Assembly (NCBI GenBank): GCA_024114885.1
Contig: CP099423.1
Location: 1,550,001 to 1,614,000 of the forward strand
Length of the DNA: 64,000 bases
Direction: 5' to 3'
Source of the DNA: Septoria linicola
Lineage: Eukaryota > Ascomycota > Dothideomycetes > Mycosphaerellales > Mycosphaerellaceae
Position 1 is the stretch's first letter, and every line of letters begins with the position of its first letter. A program made the translations under genes and the position numbers. Shown one piece after another: positions 54,412 to 62,523 of the stretch. The notes under the pieces are model-generated. The model saw only the letters and a list, made by a program, of their open reading frames with translations, did not search any database and had not been told where the DNA came from.

Positions 54412-56796
54412 TCACCTGCCCTTTAGCGGGCTATCCAGTGCAATATCATCATCTGCAAAGCTCACATCATTCCCGCTCTCCATACTGCCATGGCCGCTGT
54501 CGGGAAATGGTGACAGCTTTGGACTCCTAGCCAATTTGGGTCTCGCCTTGAAGATTGAGGTGTATTCTACATCTTCCTCGAAAAGCTTCTCCTGTGGTGT
54601 AATATCTCGATGCTGCTCACGAGGGAGATATTCTCTGCCAAATTGCGTCACTGTCGATCGTCGAGGTTGTGGCTTCTCGGGAGTCTCGAACTGGTTCACT
54701 GGATAGATCTGTGATGTTCTTGAACGCGCATGGGAAGCTTTCTTCGGCGGATGCGTGGGTGCGAGCGAGATAGACTGACGTGTGCGCTCCTGCAGATTCA
54801 GCACAGGCTTGGCAGATTGGAAAGAGGAGAGCATTGTCACGGTCTCATCTGATGCTATGAGAGTGTCGCATCTTGCACCATTCTCATTTTCATTGTCTTC
54901 GTTGTTCGTGGGATCATGTCTTGTCGTGGTGTTGCTTACATCATTCAATTCTGAGCTCTTAAAGGCCATTGACATACGTGTCCGGTCTGCTAGTGAGGGT
55001 CTGATAGTGCGAGCAGCGCCGTCAAGGTTCCTGCTTGTGAGGAAATGGTTGGATGGCAGATCGGTAGGACTATCCGAAGAGCTCTCACTGATGGAAAGCC
55101 GTGAGGGTACGAGTGGACTGTTCCTTCCCGATGAAGCTCGACTGGGGGTAGCAGAGGCAAGCACGCCCGTGTCACTGCCTTGTCGTTGCCTTTGCGGCAC
55201 ATTAGTCTCCAGCTCATCCTCGATAGGCGACTCTTGGACTGGTGATGCAATCAAGGAGGCTCGAGGGCTGGGAGAAGCAGAACCTCCCCTATCTGTCTTG
55301 AGTGGCGAGAATATTTCAGCCTTGAATGGAATGGGCTCCCGCTGATTGATGACCTTGGGCTGCTGATACGATCGAGACCTCGACGACACACGCTTGCCGA
55401 ACATGTTGCGTAACGGTACCGAAGTCTGAGAGTTGGAGCGCTGGTGTGGCTCTGGTGATGGCCGAACTGTAGTATCAACTGAAATGCTCTGCCGTTTGAA
55501 TTCGGGTCGTTTCACTCGCTGGACCGGCTTTGTGGGCGATGTCAGATCGTTTGCAGACTTCTTGCGCAGCTCATCGCGCATTGCGTTCAAGATGTCATCA
55601 TATTTGGCAGCGCTCAGCTGCTTCTTGTGACGGACAGGCGTGTGGCTTCGGCCATTGTCTGCCATGTCGCGCAAGGTCAGATTTTGATGCTTGTCGAAGC
55701 GGAGCTGTGTACTCTTTGCTGCAACCTCTGTATCCTTGGTAGTCGAAACCTTTGAATTGAGCAGCTTCTCATGCAAGCTCTGCCACCTCTGCAATCGACG
55801 CTTCTGTTGACGCGTGCGATTCTCCAGATCCTCAAGGACTCCAGTGTCCGCTGAATCTGTTGTGAACAGCCTGTTTGCCTTGTTGTCTTCCCAAACGGCG
55901 TTGAACGATTTGGTAAGAAGACTGTCTCCACCAGCGGCAGCATCGCCATTCTGCAGCGCATTCCTCACATCCTCACTGCCGACCCATGTCTTCTCCAGCA
56001 CGTCTTGTATGGCGTTACCTTCTGGCGATCGGCGACGCTTTGAGCCCGCCTGCTCTTGTACTTGGACTTTCCTCAAACGTAGGTCTGCTTCTTTGTCCGC
56101 GAATGTGTCAAACAGCTTGTCAAAAGTCTGCTTCTTGCGCTCCTTCTCGGTGAGCACGTTCGCTAGTGCAGCCTTGTGCGCGATTGCGAGCGGAAGCATG
56201 CTGTCTCTCTGCCTCGTGTTCAGGTTCTTCCTTGTGCCAACCTTTTCGGCGAATGGCTTCTCATACGATAGTCTGTTCTTGTTCTCGACAGTCACCCTGC
56301 GAAGCACCAGCCCGGAAAAGGACAGACATAGCTCCCAGAACTTGTCGCCTTGACAGTCGTCCAGCATAGACTTGCGCAGGACAGTCTCCCTGCCGAGCAC
56401 TCCGTCCTTCTTCAACTCGTTCAGACATCGGTAGAGTGCAGCTCGTAGATTAATGCTCTGCAGAGGCTCCAATGGCGGGAAGAAGGGTTGGAGTTTCTCC
56501 TGCGTTGTGGCCGAGTCGTATCTGCGGAACAGTTGAAAGAGACACCACTCAGCGCAACGTATGCGGGAGCGGGCATCCTGGGCAAGATTGGAGGGCGTCA
56601 CCGATGGCCAGTCCGGTAAGCGGTCAAGATTGAGCAGGCGACAATTCCGAATGAAGAGAGATATAACATGATGACTGTTGGCGATTGTGCTACCACGCGC
56701 CAGATCCTGGTGGGTGGTATTCAGACCATGAATCGTCTTGGATATAGTCCGTTTATGCGTGGAGGTGGTGGAGTTCGCTGTGGTCGGCCGCTCCAT
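54412..56796 (-). CDS. HAUS augmin-like complex subunit 6
   Basis: Intronless, 794 aa. The N-terminal domain (about 40-290) matches HAUS6: SHHVISLFIRNCRLLNLDRL, then IRCAEWCLFQLFRRYD, LNELKKDGVLGRETVLRKSM and DKFWELCLSFSGLVLRRV. This is followed by charged coiled coil (NVLTEKERKKQTFDKLFDTF, LEDLENRTRQQKRRLQRW) and a long Ser/Pro-rich disordered tail. Augmin recruits gamma-tubulin to existing microtubules to branch them in the spindle; it is retained in many filamentous fungi but lost in budding yeasts. The ATG at 56796 gives MERPTTANSTTS; about 540 bp separate it from the divergent HD-domain gene. Confidence 0.85.
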   Translation of the reverse strand: MERPTTANSTTSTHKRTISKTIHGLNTTHQDLARGSTIANSHHVISLFIRNCRLLNLDRLPDWPSVTPSNLAQDARSRIRCAEWCLFQLFRRYDSATTQEKLQPFFPPLEPLQSINLRAALYRCLNELKKDGVLGRETVLRKSMLDDCQGDKFWELCLSFSGLVLRRVTVENKNRLSYEKPFAEKVGTRKNLNTRQRDSMLPLAIAHKAALANVLTEKERKKQTFDKLFDTFADKEADLRLRKVQVQEQAGSKRRRSPEGNAIQDVLEKTWVGSEDVRNALQNGDAAAGGDSLLTKSFNAVWEDNKANRLFTTDSADTGVLEDLENRTRQQKRRLQRWQSLHEKLLNSKVSTTKDTEVAAKSTQLRFDKHQNLTLRDMADNGRSHTPVRHKKQLSAAKYDDILNAMRDELRKKSANDLTSPTKPVQRVKRPEFKRQSISVDTTVRPSPEPHQRSNSQTSVPLRNMFGKRVSSRSRSYQQPKVINQREPIPFKAEIFSPLKTDRGGSASPSPRASLIASPVQESPIEDELETNVPQRQRQGSDTGVLASATPSRASSGRNSPLVPSRLSISESSSDSPTDLPSNHFLTSRNLDGAARTIRPSLADRTRMSMAFKSSELNDVSNTTTRHDPTNNEDNENENGARCDTLIASDETVTMLSSFQSAKPVLNLQERTRQSISLAPTHPPKKASHARSRTSQIYPVNQFETPEKPQPRRSTVTQFGREYLPREQHRDITPQEKLFEEDVEYTSIFKARPKLARSPKLSPFPDSGHGSMESGNDVSFADDDIALDSPLKGR

Positions 56797-57332
56797 TGTT
56801 GGTTCCGTTCAAGCATGGCCAGCCAGCAGCAGGTGGGAGAGGAGGGGGTAGAAGTATTTGCCCAAGCACCAAACTATCTCCCTTAATTGCACATGACACC
56901 AGTGTGCAAGAGTGCAGAATGAAATGAGAGTCACAAGCCGGGCGGTATTTCATTAACTAGTCGCGGGTCCCAAACATGCAGGAGAAACAGACTGCCTGAT
57001 GCAGAGTTAGCGGACGTTTCGATGCAGTGCAGGCACAAGGATGTTCCGTCCGTCTCTTCACTTGCCGGTGACCCAATCGCAGGAAATCAGTCTCGGCTTC
57101 GTCATCTGTTGACGGCACGATTGGTGTTTGTTGTTTGTGTCTGCTGCTGTCTTTCTTCTGCACAAAACGTGGTTGTGGTTGCCAGAGCACATCAACGCCC
57201 AGCACCAGCAAGTCATCTCGTGTTGCTTGTCCATTCCTCGCGTGCACATCGTCGTCATCGCCGAATCCCACCAAAAGCCGCGCCAAAAACAGGACCACGA
57301 AGAAAGTCGATCAAACGTGACACAACCTCAGC
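56797..57332. promoter_or_regulatory. Divergent promoter region, HAUS6 / HD-domain gene
   Basis: Shared upstream interval of two divergent genes. ORFs at 56957-57298 (minus) and 57022-57369 (plus) overlap each other and are not supported. Confidence 0.4.
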
Positions 57333-58182
57333 ATGGCTCCAGAAGCCATGGAGACCAATGGCCCACTGAGTATGTGATCCTGCACACTTCTGTACCAACA
57401 ATGCATGTCTAACACATATGTCTTCAGGCCCTGGCGCCGGCATTCTCAAGCGATCCAACACCAACGAAGACTGGTCGCCCTCTACTGTCCTCTCCACCCT
57501 CAGCGAACAACCCCAACCCAACTCTAGCTCCCCGGTCCCCTTCTTCCACCTTCTCGAACGCCTCAAGACCACCAAACGCGAAGGCTGGCGACGCTTCGAA
57601 ATCAACCATGGCGAATCTATCTCCGATCACATGTACCGCATGTCCATCATTACCATGCTCTGTCCACCCTCCCTAGCCAAGCGAATAGACGTGGGAAAGT
57701 GCACGCGAATGGCACTGATCCACGATATGGCTGAGTCATTAGTCGGAGACATCACGCCCGTAGATGGCGTGAGCAAGACGGAGAAGAGTCGCCGGGAAGC
57801 AGACACGATGGACTATCTGACGAAAACGCTGTTGGGAAATGTGCATGGCGGTGCTGCGGGCCAGAGTATGAAGGAAGTGTGGCAGGAGTATGAGGATAGC
57901 GAGACGTTGGAGAGTCTATTCGTGCATGATGTGGATAAGATGGAGCTGTTGCTGCAGATGATTGAATATGAGAAGATGCATGAGGGCAAGGTGGATTTGG
58001 GCGAGTTCTCGAGGGTCGCGAAGAGGATTGTGCTGCCTGAAGTGCAAGAGTGGGCAGCGGAAGTGCTGAAGGATAGAGAGGCATTTTGGAAAGGGAAAGG
58101 GAAGGAGCCGAGTGGTGTGAGAGACATTTCGGCGGAGATGCAGAAGGCTCAGGACGAGTACTACGGGAACGGTACATCGTGA
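57333..58182 (+). CDS. HD-domain 5'-deoxynucleotidase (HDDC2/Ygk1-like)
   Basis: Preferred model: exon 1 57333-57369 and exon 2 57428-58182, a 58-nt intron (GTATGT, tctaac branch, TTCAG), 263 aa, start MAPEAMETNGPLS joining SPGAGILKRSN. The HD domain has H-x-E (INHGESISDHMYRMS), the HD pair ALIHDMAESLVGD, and a third acidic site FVHDVDKMELLLQMIEYEK. This family hydrolyses deoxynucleoside 5'-monophosphates with a divalent metal and helps balance nucleotide pools. An alternative ATG at 57418, inside the proposed intron and in frame, would give a 254-aa protein with a slightly different start (MSSGPGAG). Either way the domain is complete. Confidence 0.9.
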
Positions 58183-58329
58183 ATGGATGTAGAGCTGGAG
58201 AACTATGTGCTTGTGAGCAGGCGGCAGCATAGCGATTATAGACGGCGACCATGATAGAGATACCCTAATGAACGATAAATTGATGATCGGCGAATTGTCG
58301 CCTGTCTCTTCATTCATAATCTATATCTA

Positions 58330-59526
58330 TCATCTAGAGCCTTTACGATCATCATCCGTCTCGTCGCCAGCGTCAAACACATCCCGTTCCGCCTCGTCAT
58401 CTTCAGAGTCGTCCCGATACCCACGTCCCAGATCCTGTTCGTATGTCGTATGCAAACTCACATCGCTCTGCCGTTCTCGGAGAACATCTCTCGCTGCTCT
58501 CTCGTCGACATCATCAATGTAATCTCCTCCGGCTTCAACATCACTCCCTCTCCGTCTCCCTCCTGCTTGCGCAGCAGAAGCTTCCTCCGCCTCCAATGCA
58601 GCCGCCCTCGCCGCTGTCCGCGAATAGATCAGATACCCAGTCCCAATACCCAACGCAATCCCAATCGCCATAGTCGTATAACTGATCAACTTATACCCCC
58701 AAGACATCTTATCTCCACTTTCTGCAATAATCCCCAACTGCCTCCCAACAAAAATATGCAACAACAACTTCGGACTCGCTATCGCCGTCGCCAGCATAAA
58801 ATTCTGCCACGTCACCGTCGGAATCGTACTAATCGCTCCATTCGAAAACGAATACGGCAGCGGACACAGCCTGATCATAATCAAGAGCTTGATCCCATCG
58901 TGCTTCAACACCAACGACAGCGCCGCAAATCGCTGATTCTTCTCCGTCATCCTGCTCACAAAGTCTTTCAAGAATGTCCTGCTGACGATAAACGATACTG
59001 TGCTTCCTACGATTGTCGCAGAGGCCAGTATGAACCACCCTTTCATGCCGAATACAAATCCGCCAATCGTGACGCATGTGCTATACCCAATCATAGGCGG
59101 AAAACTGACGAAGAACGTCATGACCCAGAGTATCAGCCATCCTCCGGGGAGTTCTCGCCAGCGTTTCGCGCCGGGTGCGAGCCAGTGGAATATGCGCTCG
59201 CTGTAGATGATAGCAAGCAGTGTGAGAATGCTGGATATTATGACGAAAGCTATCGCGCCGGCTTGTTGCAGAGGAGAGAGGGAGGACCAGATTCGCCAGC
59301 CGCGGAGGTAGTATTCTTCTGCGAGGCGGTAGTACTTTTCTCGTTTGCGTTGGGGGCGGTGGATATTTTGTCGAGAGGGTGGGTCGAGGGAGCGGCGGGA
59401 CCAGAGAGGTGAGTGGGAGGTGCTGCGGTGGGATGTGGGTAGAGTGTGGCTCTCGTCGTCGGAGGAGTCATTGTATTGGGCTGCCAGCGCGCGAGCTGTA
59501 GAGAAGTAGTGTTCTTGGTCGCCCAT
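58330..59526 (-). CDS. TVP38: TVP38/TMEM64-family Golgi membrane protein (VTT domain)
   Basis: Intronless, 398 aa. A polar N-terminus of about 80 residues with acidic NDSSDDESH precedes a hydrophobic block: AGAIAFVIISSILTLLAIIY, WLILWVMTFFVSFPPMIGY, then the VTT (SNARE-associated Golgi) signature GGFVFGMKGWFILASATIVG, VSFIVSRTFL, LLIMIRLCPLPYSFSNGAIS and WQNFMLATAIASPKLLLHIF. The long acidic/Arg C-terminus (GSDVEAGGDYIDDVDERAA) is cytosolic. Tvp38 is a Golgi protein; VTT relatives act as lipid scramblases, so that activity is a reasonable inference. The gene converges with the HD-domain gene at about 150 bp. Confidence 0.93.
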   Translation of the reverse strand: MGDQEHYFSTARALAAQYNDSSDDESHTLPTSHRSTSHSPLWSRRSLDPPSRQNIHRPQRKREKYYRLAEEYYLRGWRIWSSLSPLQQAGAIAFVIISSILTLLAIIYSERIFHWLAPGAKRWRELPGGWLILWVMTFFVSFPPMIGYSTCVTIGGFVFGMKGWFILASATIVGSTVSFIVSRTFLKDFVSRMTEKNQRFAALSLVLKHDGIKLLIMIRLCPLPYSFSNGAISTIPTVTWQNFMLATAIASPKLLLHIFVGRQLGIIAESGDKMSWGYKLISYTTMAIGIALGIGTGYLIYSRTAARAAALEAEEASAAQAGGRRRGSDVEAGGDYIDDVDERAARDVLRERQSDVSLHTTYEQDLGRGYRDDSEDDEAERDVFDAGDETDDDRKGSR

Positions 59527-59796
59527 GTTTGAGATTGACTTGCTTTGCCGGCGATGGTACTAAATGCCCACTCAGCAGCTCGAAGATGGAATAGAGCGTC
59601 GTTGCTATTGTTTGTGGTGATGCATTGGTCGTGCACGATACGAAGATGCCTGGAGCTGTGCCGGGCTTGTCAGCAACGACCTCGATTTAAGCTCCGCTAA
59701 ACGCCGCGAACTGAGACAAGGATGCTGAGGTCATTGGTTGATCTTGATCTTCATGCACGTGGGAGCTGCATCTATTATTGACGGCTTATAGTAAAC

Positions 59797-60108
59797 CTAT
59801 GGACTTTCATATTGCTGTGGACGATCTGTCTTGGCGACCAACCAAGTCCGCCGTCCATCATTTCTGATTGTCGGCCCGAATTCATACTCCCTATGCAACG
59901 CTGAAATGCGTCTATCTCGAGCCCGTTGCTTCTCATTCTCTAGGCCGTCAACGTCCTCCAGCATTCGTGAGCCATTGAGGTATACCATCTTGCCGCCGAG
60001 GGTCTCGGGCAAGACTGGGTTCCTAGGCTCTCTTCTTCGATACAATTTTTTCGTTACGAACCTAGGAGAGGTCGCACAATAGGAACTACTATGGACGCAG
60101 CTGGGCAT
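59797..60108 (-). CDS. Hypothetical 103-aa protein
   Basis: An ATG-started ORF with Arg/Glu-rich, protein-like central sequence (NPVLPETLGGKMVYLNGSRM, then LENEKQRARDRRISALHREY). No family recognised, no intron needed. It sits about 270 bp upstream of TVP38 on the same strand, and a competing plus-strand ORF covers much of it. It could be real or a shadow. Confidence 0.3.
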   Translation of the reverse strand: MPSCVHSSSYCATSPRFVTKKLYRRREPRNPVLPETLGGKMVYLNGSRMLEDVDGLENEKQRARDRRISALHREYEFGPTIRNDGRRTWLVAKTDRPQQYESP

Positions 60109-60285
60109 ACGGTCAGTGTAATCAATAGTAACTGAAGTGACGGGAGAAAGGTGTCAAGGTGAGGAAGAAATCGCTCAAGTAACGCGCAGTAGTCCAACGC
60201 TGCATGTGATCCGCTCTTCAAATTGCTCTAACACTTTCCGACCGACTCCAATACACTTTCCAGTACATCAAAATCAAGCGAGTTC

Positions 60286-60648
60286 ATGGGAAGCGTTGAA
60301 GACGAGCAAGCCGAACACGGAATCTGGCCGCAAATCCGTCCACTTCGACGCTTCGTCCTTGAACATGCGAAGCTACGACTCGAAGTTGAGCTACGGATCG
60401 AACTTGGGCCCAGATCTCAAGTCGACCTCACGGGCAAATTCTGGACGATCGCCAAAGTGGACATGCGAGTCTTGGCCGAGTCGGCAAGATTGGCCAAGGA
60501 GATCGTGGAAGAAGAGACTATTCCATTGATCATAGACTGGGGACCGCTCTACGACGAGCATTATGATACTATTTGTGGCATGGCTTGTTTCTTGGATCGG
60601 CTGCAGGTTCTTGCTAGCTCCTCGTGGGAAGGGGCGCAACCTCGATGA
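60286..60648 (+). CDS. Hypothetical 120-aa protein, possibly first exon
   Basis: ATG-started ORF with balanced composition: WPQIRPLRRFVLEHAKLRLE, ELRIELGPRSQVDLTGKFWT, then AESARLAKEIVEEETIPLII. It looks like an alpha/beta fragment and may continue in a later exon: a frame at about 60690-60877 reads RVARLTHEVPRGGFYLFRQG, but I found no junction that joins them. No family recognised. Confidence 0.38.
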   Translation: MGSVEDEQAEHGIWPQIRPLRRFVLEHAKLRLEVELRIELGPRSQVDLTGKFWTIAKVDMRVLAESARLAKEIVEEETIPLIIDWGPLYDEHYDTICGMACFLDRLQVLASSSWEGAQPR

Positions 60649-60916
60649 TGGATACCTGCAGTGAGCAGAGCATTAGACGCTGTGAGTGATCACCATGAGA
60701 TTCCAAAGGGTTGCCCGACTGACACATGAAGTGCCCAGAGGAGGATTTTACTTGTTCCGCCAGGGTCCTGACTACCTGATCTTGGTTCATTGTCCTTGCC
60801 ATCGAGCAGCATATCTGCGCAGAAAAGGCTGCATTGCGGGACTGCACGATTTGTCTGCACGGTTGGACAAGACATAGGAGGCTATATCTGTACAGTCTTC
60901 ATACAACTCGACAAGC

Positions 60917-62011
60917 CTACGTATGTCCCACGCTAACCTTAATACCAAACTGACCAACACGTCTCTTACCACTAGCGAAAGCGTAGTGCGTGTGTGCTTT
61001 CCGGAACCCTCTGAGCATATATGCCGGGCCCTTACTGGCGGTACCTCTCCTCGCCATCTTCTTCGCAGATCTGTTGGCAGTCAAACGCTTTGTCAAACGA
61101 CCTGCTGCCTCGATTTGAATACTGCTGACTTGGCTCAGAGATAGACTCTCCACAATGCCCGTCGCGCTCGCTTGTGCTGCGTTTCCGAGCGTGAAGTCCT
61201 GCCATGAAAACTTCTGTGGCATGGCTCTGAGCTTCGCGTTGTTGATGTTTGCAACCGCTTGGGCTGAAGGCAGGGGTGCTCGCCAGGTCGCGTCTCGGAT
61301 AACTCTTCGAGGTGTGAAGCGACGATCCCGGAGTCTTTGCGCGACATACGCAGCCAAGATGTCTGCATCCAGATGTGGTCGCTTGATCTTGGTCAATTGC
61401 AGATCGACCTGCTTGCCGTACATCCTGGCGATGAGACTTTGCAGTCCAACCTTTTGTCTCGGGTCAAGTATGGCATCGCTGTCGTTTGCTTGCCTTCTAC
61501 CACTCCCTTCTGCACCCTGCGTCCGGCCGCGCTTCTCCTTCTCCTTCTCCTCCTTCAAGGCCTCTCGCCCATCCCAGATGAAGCATTTGACCTCCACTCT
61601 GTCGCCATAATCCTTCACTATTGGCTTGGAGACGTACACTTTCTCTGCGCTCTTTCTCCGTGCCGCCAAAGCTGTTCGGATCGCTCGCACGTCTTTGCCG
61701 GCATTGTTGACTCGCTTCATGGTCATGTAGTTCTGGATAAGCTTTTCCACATTCGTGTTGACCACAGGGATCGGCTTCACAGCTTGCTTGTTAAAGGTAT
61801 ATGTAGATGTTTGCCACTCCATTGCTCCAGTGATGGACTGCCCAAGCCGGGTCATGGGTTCTGTTCGTGATCGCCATAGTGGTTGTTCGGGATCGCTGGC
61901 TGCAGTGGGAAGATGCGAAACGGCTGTGCTGGCAGACCGCCGTTGTGCGCGAAGGTGCTTTGCATGGCAGGTAAATGTCCCTCGGGGAACAGCTATGCTG
62001 CGCGGCGGCAT
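60917..62011 (-). CDS. Nuclear-encoded mitochondrial ribosomal protein uS3m-like
   Basis: Intronless, 364 aa. The N-terminus (MPPRSIAVPRGTFTCHAKHL, then RAQRRSAS) is Arg/Ser-rich and acid-free, like a mitochondrial presequence. NVEKLIQNYMTMKR and the C-terminal IEAAGRLTKRLTANRSAKKM plus ASKGPAYMLRGF resemble the Rps3/Var1 (uS3m) family of the mitochondrial small subunit, whose C-terminal GRL-x-KR block is the most conserved part. A Lys/Glu-rich insertion (ALKEEKEKEKRGRTQ) sits mid-protein. In most fungi this protein is encoded in mitochondrial DNA, often in the rnl intron, so a nuclear copy is noteworthy. The assignment comes from pattern recognition and needs an alignment. Confidence 0.68.
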   Translation of the reverse strand: MPPRSIAVPRGTFTCHAKHLRAQRRSASTAVSHLPTAASDPEQPLWRSRTEPMTRLGQSITGAMEWQTSTYTFNKQAVKPIPVVNTNVEKLIQNYMTMKRVNNAGKDVRAIRTALAARRKSAEKVYVSKPIVKDYGDRVEVKCFIWDGREALKEEKEKEKRGRTQGAEGSGRRQANDSDAILDPRQKVGLQSLIARMYGKQVDLQLTKIKRPHLDADILAAYVAQRLRDRRFTPRRVIRDATWRAPLPSAQAVANINNAKLRAMPQKFSWQDFTLGNAAQASATGIVESLSLSQVSSIQIEAAGRLTKRLTANRSAKKMARRGTASKGPAYMLRGFRKAHTHYAFASGKRRVGQFGIKVSVGHT

Positions 62012-62523
62012 TTTGGTGAGATGAAATTGTGTTCACAGGATCGATTGATGGTCAATCGCGCGTTGATGAGGTCCAAAGACCCCGGCAGTCGGGAAAGCCA
62101 AGACTTTGCGCTCCTGCCTCGCAGACTCGCCGCCCTTTTGCACTCAAACTGCGACAGTCGCGACTTCACATCACATGCTCGAGCACAGTGAGACCGCTCT
62201 AGGCTAGTGCGAGCTGTATACGACTTGTTGTGAATGGATGGGACGCATCAGGAGGTGGCGAGAAGTTGCCAAAAAGAATAGGCAGATGGCTCCAATGCTT
62301 TCCTACTATGCTCACCTCTCTCGGAACTAATCTATGTCACATGAACAATCCATACACAAGTAGAAGGCTGAGCCATGTCAGCTATTTCCCGTCCTTGGAT
62401 ACTGTCGCTCGTCATAATAGCATTGATACTCATTAGCCAACACCCCTTTCATAACGGAACGCTCCCAAATCTTGCCTAATGAAATACACCTAGTGCTGAA
62501 TTGACAGCGCTCTACGCCGGAGT
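62012..62523. other. Intergenic
   Basis: Between the uS3m-like gene start and the C2H2 gene 3' end. Nothing recognised. Confidence 0.45.
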
